NCBI GenBank assembly: GCA_037045535.1
Contig: JBAOHI010000082.1
Span: forward strand, 1 to 64,000
Length of the DNA: 64,000 bases
Origin: Competibacter_A sp037045535
GTDB taxonomy: Bacteria; Pseudomonadota; Gammaproteobacteria; Competibacterales; Competibacteraceae
Direction: 5' to 3'
Position numbers and translations under genes: made by a program
Part shown: in pieces, positions 1 through 8,996 of the stretch
How the letters are laid out: each line of letters opens with the position of its first letter
Position numbering within the stretch: the first letter of the stretch is position 1
Notes under the pieces: model-generated
Told to the model about the DNA's origin: nothing
Databases searched by the model: none
What the model saw: only the letters and a program-made list of their open reading frames with translations

Positions 1-1
1 A

Positions 2-1018
2 TCAGATGTTTCCTCGCCGCCGCTGTTCCAAATAGAAAGTCAGCGCGAGGGTGCCGCCACCCGCGATCAACAAGCTGAGCAGCAATCCCAGCTTTTCGGC
101 TAGATGAGCGAAAAATAGCGTATAAATCTGAATGATTAGAAACGTCGCGCCGTAGCCGGTCAACATCCGCATCGCTAACCGTGCCCCTAGCCAGATCAAG
201 ACGACATTTAAGCCTGCCCACAGTCCGTTGAACAGGAATAGTTCGGCCGCCCCGGTCAGATGTCGGTAATGAGTTTCCAGATCGAAATTGCCAAACAGCG
301 ACAGCAGCCATAGCGCCATTTCCGCGAAGAACAAACCGCACGACAACCAAACTTTACAGAAGCCACGAAACGGGGCCAGCGGCCCCCGCTCGCTTTGCTG
401 GTGGATGACCGCGATGGCGATGATCGCCACTGCCGCCGCTAGAAAGCGTAGCGGGTAGTTCATTCCGAACCAGTAGGCGCCCCAACCAGAAGCGTAGCCG
501 GTGAAGCCACCGAACCAGCAGAAAAACACCACGGCGCTTAATACCAGCAGCAAAACGTTCCGCAGGGCGTAGCTCAAACCGAGCAGAAGAATGAGGTTGA
601 TCAGCAACAGTGCCGGCCAATTGCCGGAGCCGGTGGAATAAATGGCCCCCAGCGTGAAGGTCAGCCCGATCAATACCAGCCCGCCCAGCAGTTCCAAGCT
701 CAGCGCGGTCCAGGTCAAGCCGGGACGGGCGCGCTTCAACCATTGCGCGCCAACGAAGCTGGTCACCAGGGCAATGCTTTCCAACACCGCCAGTTTGGTC
801 AGGGTGAAGTGGAACAGGGTCCGACCGAGAATCGCCAACCCGGCAATGACGCTGATCGCGCCAAAGATCAGCAGCCAGCGGCCCAGCGAACGCCAATCCC
901 AGTTCTCAGTCGGATAGCGCTCGCGCAATCGCCCATGGGTGGTTTCATCGAGCAGCCCTTCGCGGAGCAGTTCATCGAGTTCTCGCCGGACACGGCGGTT
1001 GTGAGATTGTGGGTTCAT
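2..1018 (-). CDS. DUF2157-type multi-pass membrane protein
   Basis: Predicted inner-membrane protein of 338 residues with no known reaction. The first ~60 residues are soluble and contain a helix pair with the pattern LLREGLLDETTHGRLRERYP, typical of the start of DUF2157 proteins. About nine or ten hydrophobic segments follow to the C-terminus, which ends in basic residues. The frame is open further upstream, but I chose the ATG at 1018 because it overlaps the stop of the preceding gene in an ATGA arrangement and restores the family-like N-terminus. The stop lies at bases 2-4, so the gene is complete. It forms a two-gene unit with the similar protein upstream. The family assignment rests on overall pattern; the role is unknown. 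Confidence 0.75.
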   Translation of the reverse strand: MNPQSHNRRVRRELDELLREGLLDETTHGRLRERYPTENWDWRSLGRWLLIFGAISVIAGLAILGRTLFHFTLTKLAVLESIALVTSFVGAQWLKRARPGLTWTALSLELLGGLVLIGLTFTLGAIYSTGSGNWPALLLINLILLLGLSYALRNVLLLVLSAVVFFCWFGGFTGYASGWGAYWFGMNYPLRFLAAAVAIIAIAVIHQQSERGPLAPFRGFCKVWLSCGLFFAEMALWLLSLFGNFDLETHYRHLTGAAELFLFNGLWAGLNVVLIWLGARLAMRMLTGYGATFLIIQIYTLFFAHLAEKLGLLLSLLIAGGGTLALTFYLEQRRRGNI

Positions 1019-2004
1019 CGCGGCCGCTCCAATACAGCGGTGTGACCCCAGCGCTCGCAGGCATAGCCGAAGATCATCGCCAGCGCGCCGCCAAGCAGGA
1101 AAAAGGTACCGGCCGATAGCTGATCCCAAAAGTGCTCGAAAAAGCGGGTGTAAAGGTCAATTGCCAGAAACACGATGCCGAAGCCAGTGAAGCGGCTGTC
1201 ATGTAGGCGAGCGCCCACGACGATTTCGGCGATACCCGCCGCAGTGAACACCAGCACCCAAGCCAGCGGTCCGTGGGGCAGGGTGAGAAACCAAAGTGAC
1301 AGGTTCAGATACAACAAGCCGAAGATCAGATACAGCCCACCGAAACCGACGTGGCGCCGCAAGGGGCCTATTTCCAATCGCCGCTCGTGCCAGATTCCCA
1401 ATACAATCGTGGCCAGCGCGATCACCGCCATCAGCTTTGGGTCTTGAATATTAGCGAAATACGCGCCATGTCCGCCGTAGGCGTGCCACGCGCCCAAGCC
1501 GTGAAACCATAACAACAGCGCCAGCAGCAGCGGCCAGCGCAGACGGTAGCGATAAGCGGTCAAGGTGGCCAAGACGCCGGTCAGCAGCATGATGATCGAT
1601 AGCGTGTGGCCTTCGGGGTCACCTCCCAATGCAACATGCAGCAACACAAACGTGCCAAACGCCGCCGCCAAGCTGGCAGTCACCAGCACTGCGCCGGTAA
1701 ATGGATGGCGTCGATGCGGGTTGGTCGCCATCTGGACCCCGAAATACCATAACCCTCCTCCGGTCCCGCCCAGCAGGAGCGTCGCTAACCCGGCTGATTT
1801 CGCCATTAAAGCGATAAACGTCAGTACCGCTAACCCTAGTTGGAAAATGGCGAATATTCCAAGCCACTTTAGCAGCGCAGCTAAAAACTCGCCGCGACGG
1901 GCATAGCGTTCGAGCAGGGTGGTCAGCAGGGAACGGTCGATCAATCCCTGTTGGTGCCACTCAGTGATCTCGCTGGTCAGTAGATCGCGGGTGATGGGAC
2001 GCAT
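1015..2004 (-). CDS. DUF2157 domain membrane protein
   Basis: Predicted 329-residue integral membrane protein of unknown function. The N-terminus (MRPITRDLLTSEITEWHQQG, then LIDRSLLTTLLERY) matches the short soluble helical region of DUF2157 proteins, and about ten hydrophobic segments follow. The frame is open another 17 codons upstream, but starting at the ATG at 2004 puts the DUF2157-like segment at the N-terminus. No strong ribosome-binding site is visible there. Its stop overlaps the start of the next gene by 4 bases, and the two proteins resemble each other in layout, so they may come from an old duplication and act together. It lies downstream of the hppA terminator, so it probably has its own promoter. 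Confidence 0.78.
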   Translation of the reverse strand: MRPITRDLLTSEITEWHQQGLIDRSLLTTLLERYARRGEFLAALLKWLGIFAIFQLGLAVLTFIALMAKSAGLATLLLGGTGGGLWYFGVQMATNPHRRHPFTGAVLVTASLAAAFGTFVLLHVALGGDPEGHTLSIIMLLTGVLATLTAYRYRLRWPLLLALLLWFHGLGAWHAYGGHGAYFANIQDPKLMAVIALATIVLGIWHERRLEIGPLRRHVGFGGLYLIFGLLYLNLSLWFLTLPHGPLAWVLVFTAAGIAEIVVGARLHDSRFTGFGIVFLAIDLYTRFFEHFWDQLSAGTFFLLGGALAMIFGYACERWGHTAVLERPR

Positions 2005-2081
2005 AAGGGGGTTCCGGGCAGAATGTCTGTTTGCAGTATATGCTGCCCGTACCACTCAGTCTGCCGGCCGAGGCAAAAAGC

Positions 2082-2110
2082 AAAAGGTCTTCGCAAAGCG
2101 AAGACCTTTT
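2082..2110 (-). terminator. Rho-independent terminator after hppA
   Basis: A perfect 13-base-pair stem (2082-2094 with 2098-2110) with an AAA loop, A-rich on one side and T-rich on the other, so it can work in both directions. It lies 45 bases past the hppA stop and before the DUF2157 genes. A second, imperfect G/C hairpin sits between it and hppA at about 2120-2150. Confidence 0.85.
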
Positions 2111-2155
2111 GTATCGGTATCCCTTTCCCCACCCGCAAGGGGTGGGAAAGACGGA

Positions 2156-4714
2156 TCAGGCCGATTCCGTGACGGTCTGGCCCTCGTCGTCCGAGTCGCT
2201 TTCATCCTTGGGCGCTTCGACGTCGATCCGCATCCGATAGAAGCTGCGGAACACGAACACCAGATTCACGACCAGGAACAAGGCGGCCATGTTCAGAGCC
2301 AGGGTTTGTTGACCTTGAGACACCAGGCCAACCGCCATTTCGACCGCCAGCAGACCAAACAGCGTGGTGAACTTGATGATCGGATTCATGGCGACCGAGG
2401 ACGTATCCTTGAACGGGTCGCCCACGGTGTCGCCTACCACGGCAGCGGCATGCAGCTCGGTACCCTTGGCGCGCAGCTCGGTTTCCACGATCTTCTTGGC
2501 ATTGTCCCAAGCACCGCCGGCATTCGCCATGAACACCGCCTGATACAGTCCGATGATGGCCAGCGAGATCAGGTAGCCGATGAAGAAAAACGGCTCGATA
2601 AAGGCGCAGGCCAGCGTACCGAAGAACACGGCCAGGAAGATGTTGAACATGCCCTTCTGCGCGTAGATCGTGCAAATCTCCACCACTTTCTTGCTATCCG
2701 TGACGGACGCCTTGGCCTCACCGTCGAGCTTCATGTGTCCCTTGATGAACTCCACCGCGCGATAGGCACCGGTGGACACGGCCTGAGTGGATGCGCCGGA
2801 GAACCAGAAGATGGTAGCGCCGCCGGAAATCAAACCGAGCAGGAATGGCGGATAGAGCAGCGACAGCTTGTCAAGATTCTCGGTCAGGCCAGCGGTCAGC
2901 AGCATCACGATCGAGAACACCATGGTCGCCGCGCCTACCACGGCAGTGCCGATTAGCACCGGCTTGGCGGTGGCTTTGAACGTGTTACCGGCGCCGTCGT
3001 TCTCTTCCAGCAGATCCTTGGCCACATCGAAATCCGGCTCGAAGCCGAAATCGCGCTTCACTTCGGCCGCGATGCCGGGCAATTGCTCGATGGTGGACAA
3101 TTCGTACACCGATTGAGCGTTGTCGGTCACCGGACCGTAGCTGTCCACCGCGATGGTCACCGGTCCCATGCCGAGGAACCCGAATGCGACCAAGCCGAAC
3201 GAGAACACCGCAGCCATGATAGCGGCCTTGGCCGGTACCGGATTGATGATTGCGGCCAAATCGTACTGCGACACGATATAGGCGCCGGACATCAGGCTCA
3301 CGATCACCACGCCCATCCAGAAGGCGGAGAAGTTGCCAGCGGTCAGCCCGGCGAGAATGTTCAGGCTGGCGCCGCCCTCGCGGGAGGCGGTGACGACTTC
3401 GCGGACGTGGCCGGACCGGACGGAGGTGAAGATCTTGACCACTTCGGGGATGATCGCACCGGCCAACGTACCGAAAGTGATGATCAGCGACAATTGCCAC
3501 CACAGGTTACCGTAAACCTTGCCGTCGATGGCGATGCCGCCGATCAGCAGGTACGACACCACGAAGGTCATAGCCAGCGAGATGCCGGAGGTGATCCACA
3601 CCAGCGAAGTCAGTGGCGCCTCGAAATCGAAGCGGGCCAGGTTACCGTAACGCTGTTTGGCGCGGGCTTCGTTGACCAGATAGGAGGCGCCGGAAGCGAC
3701 GATCATCATGACCCGCATGACGAAGATCCACACCAGCAATTGTACCTGGACGGCGGCTTCCGGCACGGCCAACATAATGAAGCTGATCAGCGCCACACCG
3801 GTCACGCCATAAGTCTCGAAACCGTCGGCGGTAGGACCAACGGAGTCACCGGCGTTGTCGCCCGCGCAGTCGGCGATCACGCCGGGATTGCGAGCATCAT
3901 CCTCCTTGACTTTGAACACGATCTTCATCAGATCGGAACCGATGTCGGCGATCTTGGTGAAGATCCCGCCGGCAATACGCAGGGCGGCGGCGCCGAGCGA
4001 CTCACCGATGGCGAACCCGATGAAGCATTTGCCGGCCAGCGCGGGCGAGACGAACAACAGAATCGCCAGCATGATCAGCAGCTCGGTGGAGATCAGCAGC
4101 ATGCCGATGGAAATGCCGGACTGGAGCGGAATCGCGTAGACCGGATAGGCTTTACCTTGCAGCGCCGCGAATGCGGTTCGGCTGTTAGCCAGTGTGTTGA
4201 TGCGAATACCGAACCATGCCACACCCAGAGAGCCGGCAATGCCGATCAACGAAAACGCCAGGATCAACAGCACTTCGGACACGTTCATATGCTGGACCCC
4301 ACCGAAGTAGGCGACCATGATGACCGCGATGAACGCTTCCAGGATCAGCAAGAACTTGCCTTGCGTGAGCATGTAAGTCTTGCAGGTCTCGTAGATCAGC
4401 TCGCTGACCTCGGCCATCGAACGATGCGTCGGCAGGCGGCGAACTTGACCGTAAATCGTCGCGCCGAAAATCAATCCGCCGACGCAGACCAGCAGACCCC
4501 AGGACAACAGGGTCCAACCCGAGATGCCGCCAAAGAATTTGGCGAGTCCGGTGTCGGCAAAATTGGGCAATACCAAGTTAGCTTCGCTGACATGAGCTGT
4601 TGCGGCGAACGCTGACGGTATGCTTAATCCGAATGCAATGAACAATATCAATAACACTTGGCGTGTCATGCCCCGACACCCTGCGCGCGCGAGGGCCGAA
4701 CTTGCGAATGTCAT
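2156..4714 (-). CDS. hppA: Membrane-bound proton-pumping pyrophosphatase, divergent type
   Basis: Hydrolyses pyrophosphate and uses the energy to move H+ (possibly Na+) across the inner membrane. The protein has 852 residues and about 16 membrane segments, longer than the usual ~700. The substrate loop reads EDDARNPGVIADCAGDNAGD (around residues 268-290), and the C-terminal GGAWDNAKK and VVGDTVGDPFKDTS motifs are present. Lys580 in GNTFKAT sits at the Ala/Lys position that separates K+-dependent from K+-independent enzymes, and Lys predicts K+-independence. The DCAGDNAGDSVGPTADGFE wording differs from the standard DNVGDNVGDVAGMGADLFE type and recalls the divergent, Na+-regulated H+-pumping clade; that link is from memory. 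Start ATG 4714 has GGAG 9 bases upstream. The frame is open to 5080, but that stretch is not protein-like. Confidence 0.95.
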   Translation of the reverse strand: MTFASSALARAGCRGMTRQVLLILFIAFGLSIPSAFAATAHVSEANLVLPNFADTGLAKFFGGISGWTLLSWGLLVCVGGLIFGATIYGQVRRLPTHRSMAEVSELIYETCKTYMLTQGKFLLILEAFIAVIMVAYFGGVQHMNVSEVLLILAFSLIGIAGSLGVAWFGIRINTLANSRTAFAALQGKAYPVYAIPLQSGISIGMLLISTELLIMLAILLFVSPALAGKCFIGFAIGESLGAAALRIAGGIFTKIADIGSDLMKIVFKVKEDDARNPGVIADCAGDNAGDSVGPTADGFETYGVTGVALISFIMLAVPEAAVQVQLLVWIFVMRVMMIVASGASYLVNEARAKQRYGNLARFDFEAPLTSLVWITSGISLAMTFVVSYLLIGGIAIDGKVYGNLWWQLSLIITFGTLAGAIIPEVVKIFTSVRSGHVREVVTASREGGASLNILAGLTAGNFSAFWMGVVIVSLMSGAYIVSQYDLAAIINPVPAKAAIMAAVFSFGLVAFGFLGMGPVTIAVDSYGPVTDNAQSVYELSTIEQLPGIAAEVKRDFGFEPDFDVAKDLLEENDGAGNTFKATAKPVLIGTAVVGAATMVFSIVMLLTAGLTENLDKLSLLYPPFLLGLISGGATIFWFSGASTQAVSTGAYRAVEFIKGHMKLDGEAKASVTDSKKVVEICTIYAQKGMFNIFLAVFFGTLACAFIEPFFFIGYLISLAIIGLYQAVFMANAGGAWDNAKKIVETELRAKGTELHAAAVVGDTVGDPFKDTSSVAMNPIIKFTTLFGLLAVEMAVGLVSQGQQTLALNMAALFLVVNLVFVFRSFYRMRIDVEAPKDESDSDDEGQTVTESA

Positions 4715-5154
4715 GAATTTTACTCCAAAAGGTGACCCCAGATTGGTCAGAGGCGGAGTCTTCAATCCGCCACCACCGCGAAACGGAACGGACGGCACGC
4801 CCTCGTTAGCAATCGCCATGCCTGATGAGAATTGTTTTTTAACTCGTTGTTGATGCATCATATTTTCTGATGGCGAAAATGGATTGCTGTGGGGGTCGCC
4901 ACAATACAGTGGAAGATTGTCGGTAATAGCACAGCTGAAGAAGCGCCTCACTGGCGATAATATCGATGTGCGGATGGTGCTGTGCTGGCCGGAACGGGTG
5001 GTGATGCGCGGAAGATTCACGGTTTCTGAGAAATCGCGGATCGGTCTCCGAGCGGTATTGAAGGGGCGTTGCTTCGTCATTCGTCGCTCTGATTCGATGC
5101 CGGATCACATCGCCTAAACTTAACCGAACCCTCCCATTTGGAGCGCTTTACCGC
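4715..5154. other. Intergenic region between hppA and the MFS-acyltransferase gene
   Basis: About 440 bases between two divergent genes. It should hold both promoters. The hppA frame stays open through part of it, but the translation is low-complexity and Pro/Arg-rich. I recognise no gene or RNA and could not place promoters with confidence. Confidence 0.5.
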
Positions 5155-7041
5155 ATGGCTCACGATAATGAATTTACGCTGATGAAGGAGCGGCGCTTCC
5201 TGCCGTTTTTCATCACCCAATTTCTAGGCGCGTTCAACGACAACGTGTTTAAGAATGCCCTGATCATCCTGATCGCGTTTCAAGCGGCGGCATCCGATCC
5301 TACCCGGGCCAATACTCTGATCAATCTTTGCGCCGGTTTATTCGTGTTGCCGTTTTTCCTGTTTTCGGCGACCGCTGGGCAGCTATCCGACAAATATGAA
5401 AAGTCGCGCTACATCCGTTGGGTCAAGCTGCTGGAGATCGTCATCATGCTCGGCGCGGCGGTGGGCTTCCTGATCGATAACATGCCGTTACTGGTTGCCA
5501 TGCTGTTCATGATGGGCTTGCATTCGACGCTGTTCGGGCCGGTGAAGTACAGCATCATGCCGCAACATTTGCGACCGGAAGAGTTGGTTGGTGGCAATGC
5601 CTGGATCGAGATGGGTACCAATATGGCCATCCTGTTGGGCACCATGCTAGGTGGCATCCTGATCGCCCAGCAAGGGGGGCATTTGTGGGTATCCTGCGCG
5701 GTGGTCGTTATTGCCGTGCTCGGTTTTTTAAGCAGCTGGGCCATTCCCAAGGCGCCACCCGCCGCGCCGGACCTCAAGATCAACTGGAATCCGACCACCG
5801 AGACGTGGCGCATTCTCAAATTTACCTACCAGAACTTCGTCGTTTTTCAGTCCGTGCTGGGCATTTCGTGGTTCTGGTTCGTCGGCAGTGTCTATCTCGC
5901 ACAACTACCTAATTTCACCAAGCTGACGCTTGGCGGTGGCGAGCATGTGGTAACGCTGCTATTGACGCTGTTCGCTGTCGGTATTGGGGTGGGTTCGCTG
6001 TTGTGTGAACGGTTGTCCGGGCGGATGGTGGAAATCGGCTTGGTGCCGTTCGGCTCCATTGGCCTGACCGTGTTCGGTATCGACCTGTTTTTTGCCACCC
6101 CGGCACCGCCCGCGCCGGGCAGCGAATTACTGGGAATGTGGGCCTTTCTGATGCAGCCGGGCAGTTGGCGGGTAGTGCTGGATGTGGTGCTGATCGGCAT
6201 GTTCGGTGGCATCTACATCGTGCCGCTGTATGCCTTGGTGCAGCAGCGCAGTGCGCCGAGTCATCTATCGCGGGTAATCGCGGGCAATAACATCCTGAAT
6301 GCCGTCTTCATGGTGGCGGCCGCGTTGATCGCTGTCGCGCTGCTGGATCGGGGTTTGAGCATCCCGCAGTTGTTGTTGGTCATGGCAATTTTCAACGCGG
6401 CGGTGGCGATCTACATCTTCACCCTCGTTCCCGAATTCCTGATGCGCTTCATTGTCTGGATTTTGGTGAACCTCGTTTATCGCTTGAAGGCGAAGGGACT
6501 GGACAACATTCCCGATACAGGACCGGCCGTGGTGGTGTGCAATCACATCAGCTACATGGATGCGCTGGTGGTGATCGGTTGTTGCCGGCGGCCGGTCCGG
6601 TTTGTGATGGACCATCAAATTTTCAAGGTTCCGGTGCTGAACTTCGTGTTCCGCACCGCAGGCGCTGTTCCCATCGCGCCAGCACGAGAAGATCCCAAAA
6701 TACTGGAACAAGCCTATGAGCGAGTCGCTCATTATCTGGAAGAGGGTGAGGTCGTCGGGATTTTTCCGGAAGGACGATTAACGCCGGATGGGGAGATCGG
6801 TCCATTTAAGACCGGTATCGAGCGGATTATCCAACGCACGCCCGCGCCGGTGATCCCAATGGCGCTGCGGGGGTTATGGGGCAGTTTTTTCAGCCGTCGC
6901 CTTGGGAAAGCGATGAACCACTTCCCGCGCCGGTTCTGGTCGCGGATCGAGTTGGTGGTGGGCGAGCCGGTGCCGCCGGAACAGGCGACATCGAAGGTGT
7001 TGCGCGAGCAGGTCGCCGCTTTGCGAGGCGATTGGCGGTGA
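5155..7041 (+). CDS. MFS transporter fused to a PlsC-type acyltransferase
   Basis: Likely moves lysophospholipids across the inner membrane and re-acylates them. The 628-residue protein has an N-terminal major-facilitator half (~1-430, about 12 membrane segments, opening with the LplT-like FLPFFITQFLGAFNDNVFKN) and a C-terminal glycerolipid acyltransferase domain. The catalytic NHISYMD motif has His464 and Asp469, and the phosphate-binding FPEGR motif lies at 537-541. In many relatives the transporter and acyltransferase are joined to a third acyl-ACP synthetase domain (Aas); here the protein stops after the acyltransferase. Start ATG 5155 has GGAG 11 bases upstream. A small DUF4124 gene follows 19 bases later, probably in the same transcript. 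Exact substrate is inferred. Confidence 0.88.
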   Translation: MAHDNEFTLMKERRFLPFFITQFLGAFNDNVFKNALIILIAFQAAASDPTRANTLINLCAGLFVLPFFLFSATAGQLSDKYEKSRYIRWVKLLEIVIMLGAAVGFLIDNMPLLVAMLFMMGLHSTLFGPVKYSIMPQHLRPEELVGGNAWIEMGTNMAILLGTMLGGILIAQQGGHLWVSCAVVVIAVLGFLSSWAIPKAPPAAPDLKINWNPTTETWRILKFTYQNFVVFQSVLGISWFWFVGSVYLAQLPNFTKLTLGGGEHVVTLLLTLFAVGIGVGSLLCERLSGRMVEIGLVPFGSIGLTVFGIDLFFATPAPPAPGSELLGMWAFLMQPGSWRVVLDVVLIGMFGGIYIVPLYALVQQRSAPSHLSRVIAGNNILNAVFMVAAALIAVALLDRGLSIPQLLLVMAIFNAAVAIYIFTLVPEFLMRFIVWILVNLVYRLKAKGLDNIPDTGPAVVVCNHISYMDALVVIGCCRRPVRFVMDHQIFKVPVLNFVFRTAGAVPIAPAREDPKILEQAYERVAHYLEEGEVVGIFPEGRLTPDGEIGPFKTGIERIIQRTPAPVIPMALRGLWGSFFSRRLGKAMNHFPRRFWSRIELVVGEPVPPEQATSKVLREQVAALRGDWR

Positions 7042-7060
7042 AATGGAGAGGAGGTGCATC

Positions 7061-7396
7061 ATGCAATGCAGTGCCTTGGGAGCCGCCGGTCTGGCGGTGT
7101 GCAAGGAGTCGATTCGGGCCCGGCGACGGCAAGCCGGTCGGGTATCGATGGGACTGTTGCTCGGATTGGGAATACTGGGTGGACTGGTGTTGTACTGGTA
7201 TACGACGCCTCAGGATGCGCCATCCTGGGTTCGTAATTGGTTACCAGGCTTGCCGGAATATACCGGGCCGCTCTACCGTTGGCGGGACGACAAGGGCCGC
7301 GAGCAGATCACCGATAAACCACCCAGAAGCCGGCCTTATGAAACGATCACTTACAGAACCAATGCCAATGTAATGCCCTCTCAGAACAAACCGTAG
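7061..7396 (+). CDS. Small membrane-anchored DUF4124 protein
   Basis: A 111-residue protein with one hydrophobic segment (about residues 30-46, MGLLLGLGILGGLVLYWY) and a C-terminal DUF4124-like stretch, LYRWRDDKGREQITDKPP. DUF4124 is a short domain common at the start of gammaproteobacterial envelope proteins; its function is not established. I chose ATG 7061 because a strong ribosome-binding site (GGAGAGGAGG) ends 7 bases before it; an ATG at 7043 in the same frame has no such site. The gene follows the MFS-acyltransferase gene closely and ends just before a terminator, so the two likely share a transcript. Confidence 0.75.
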   Translation: MQCSALGAAGLAVCKESIRARRRQAGRVSMGLLLGLGILGGLVLYWYTTPQDAPSWVRNWLPGLPEYTGPLYRWRDDKGREQITDKPPRSRPYETITYRTNANVMPSQNKP

Positions 7397-7403
7397 AATC
7401 CGT

Positions 7404-7435
7404 AAACAACCACCCCACTTGAGGGGCGGTTGTTT
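7404..7435. terminator. Bidirectional terminator
   Basis: AAACAACCACCCC and GGGGCGGTTGTTT form a 13-base stem with one mismatch and a 6-base loop. It lies between two converging genes, with A and T runs on the outer ends, so it can stop transcription from both sides. Confidence 0.8.
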
Positions 7436-7457
7436 ATCGGCAAAAGCAAAGTTTTGC

Positions 7458-8030
7458 CTAGGGGGCATCTTTCTTCGTTTGTTGGGCCTCTGTGACGAGC
7501 TTATTCAACTCGGCGACGCTCTGTTTGTCGTCGTAAATGCCGGCGCCAACCTGGATGTCTGGTTTGAAGGAAACCTCGGCACCGTGGACGTAAGAAATCT
7601 TACGGGAGGCTTTGGCTTCGCCCGGTTTTGGCCACCAGTATTCGACCCAGCCGCCGTTTTTGTTGGCGCCAACCTTGCACATTTCCTGGAACAGCAAGTG
7701 ATCCTTATCATCCTTCATTTGCAGAATGGGTTTTCCCACCATGTCGGGCCGCAGCGGATGCGCGATCATCACGTTATCGCGGCAGCTGTAGACAAACACG
7801 TAGCTGTCCTTCCATACCCAGCGGGCGTCCTTGTTGTTGTTGAAGTCCGAGAAACCGGCCAAGCCTTTATCGTTCAGATATTGAACGGCCTCGTGAACTT
7901 TGACGATCACTTCCTCAGGGGTAGCGGCGGCGGTGGCGGAACCGGAGTCGGGGTCTGCGGCGCTGACCCAGGCTGGTACGGTACTGAGTACCAGAGCCAA
8001 GCTGGCGAAACCGAGTGTTGTTTTCCTCAT
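7458..8030 (-). CDS. Secreted single Cache domain protein
   Basis: A 190-residue periplasmic protein. MRKTTLGFASLALVLSTVPA then WVSA is a clear Sec signal peptide. The mature part carries a single Cache-type ligand-binding fold: a long helix (VHEAVQYLNDKGLAGFSDF), then YVFVYSCRDNVMIAHPLRP and GGWVEYWWPKPGEAKASRK. Such domains bind small organic molecules such as carboxylates and are usually fused to receptors; here the domain is alone. ATG 8030 has GGAGG 10 bases upstream and places the signal peptide correctly. It lies 50 bases after the acetate-transporter gene on the same strand, so a shared role in organic-acid sensing or uptake is possible, but that is inference. Confidence 0.8.
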   Translation of the reverse strand: MRKTTLGFASLALVLSTVPAWVSAADPDSGSATAAATPEEVIVKVHEAVQYLNDKGLAGFSDFNNNKDARWVWKDSYVFVYSCRDNVMIAHPLRPDMVGKPILQMKDDKDHLLFQEMCKVGANKNGGWVEYWWPKPGEAKASRKISYVHGAEVSFKPDIQVGAGIYDDKQSVAELNKLVTEAQQTKKDAP

Positions 8031-8080
8031 TATTTCGAACCCTCCAAAATTTGATGGCAATCGCGGGAATATTGGCTCGA

Positions 8081-8648
8081 TCAGGAAACCCAGGGCTTGC
8101 CCGCTGGCAAGATTTCCTTCCCGTAAAGCTCATTCAGGATGATGCGCGCCATCATGTACCAGGCCATCATGGCGCAAAACATCAGCTCGTAACCCGCGAC
8201 TACGGTCAGACCAGGATAACCAAAGTGCGCCAGATCGAGCAGGATGAAACCGATCACCAACGTGGTGAAAGTCAGCGCCATGGCGCCGTGAATGCGCAGC
8301 GAGCCGATCCAGAGGATTACACTAAACAACGTCCAAGCCACCAAGAACCAGCCGACATCCTCGGTGCCGGCCTTAAACAGGTCGTACTTGTTGCCCAACA
8401 GCATGAAGCACAAGGCAATCCAGAATGTCGCCGTAGGATGTGAACGCGCAATAACCAAAATTGTTGCCGGTCTTCATTTCCTGCAGGCCAGCGATCAGTT
8501 GCGCCGTGCCGCCGAACATCAGGCCCAACCAAACCACCGGGCCAATGCTGGGCATCCAGCCGACGTTGTGGAACTGTAAGACCAAGGTGGTCAAGCCGAA
8601 GCCGGCCAAACCAACGACCGCCGGGTTACCAAGTTTTTGTTCTGCCAT
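8081..8648 (-). pseudogene. satP: Frameshifted acetate/succinate transporter (GPR1/FUN34/YaaH family)
   Basis: Two overlapping frames together encode one ~190-residue six-helix transporter of the SatP/YaaH family, which carries acetate and succinate across the inner membrane. The first frame starts at ATG 8648 (GAGG 8 bases upstream) and runs MAEQKLGNPAVVGLAGFG to FTSYGD; the second continues at FWIALCFMLLGNKYDL to the TGA at 8081. The FTSYGxFW family motif straddles the break: four bases lie between the Gly and Phe codons instead of three, at about 8420-8430 (one inserted base or two deleted). Everything else is well preserved, so this is either a very recent inactivation or a sequence error. 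Confidence 0.85.
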
Positions 8649-8996
8649 ACGTTTAACCTCTTTGACCTCTCCCATTGGATTGTTGGGCTGCGGTCCGCGT
8701 TTTTCGGATTTGGACATTGGAGAGATAGGCGGTACCTCGAACAGCCCGAACCCACTATAGAAGAAATTTTCCGATTGTGAAGGAAAAAGCGGTTCGATTC
8801 GGGCTAAATCGGTCAATTACCCTCGCGCCGTGCCGCCTGTCTGCGCTCGTGTTCCCACCTCGGTTTCTTGCTCGGACGGCGAATGGATTTTTACGGAAAT
8901 CCGCTCGAATTTCCGTCATTCCATCCAAGCGTGAGCCGCTCTATCGTGGGCTTTGTGCTGGGACTTCCCCGGGCAACCGATAGAGAGAGCATAGCG
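8649..8996. other. Intergenic region ahead of the CHAT island
   Basis: About 350 bases between the divergent satP-like and SPFH genes. The satP promoter should lie on the left. The right part carries the first ATTTCCGTC box of the island (8909-8917) facing an inverted 8-of-9 copy (8892-8900) across 8 bases. No gene seen. Confidence 0.6.
8892..8917 (+). promoter_or_regulatory. Inverted pair of ATTTCCGTC boxes upstream of the SPFH gene
   Basis: ACGGAAAT (8893-8900) and ATTTCCGTC (8909-8917) face each other across 8 bases, 80 bases before the SPFH start codon. The same box recurs upstream of other genes in the island. Function is inferred. Confidence 0.5.

Noticed and set aside
3083..4615. Long open frame opposite hppA (510 codons)
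   Set aside because: Antisense shadow of a strongly conserved gene; the translation is His/Gln/Asp-rich low-complexity with no domain.
4715..5080. N-terminal extension of the pyrophosphatase
   Set aside because: Open frame but Pro/Arg/Ser-rich; ATG 4714 has a good ribosome-binding site and signal-like start.
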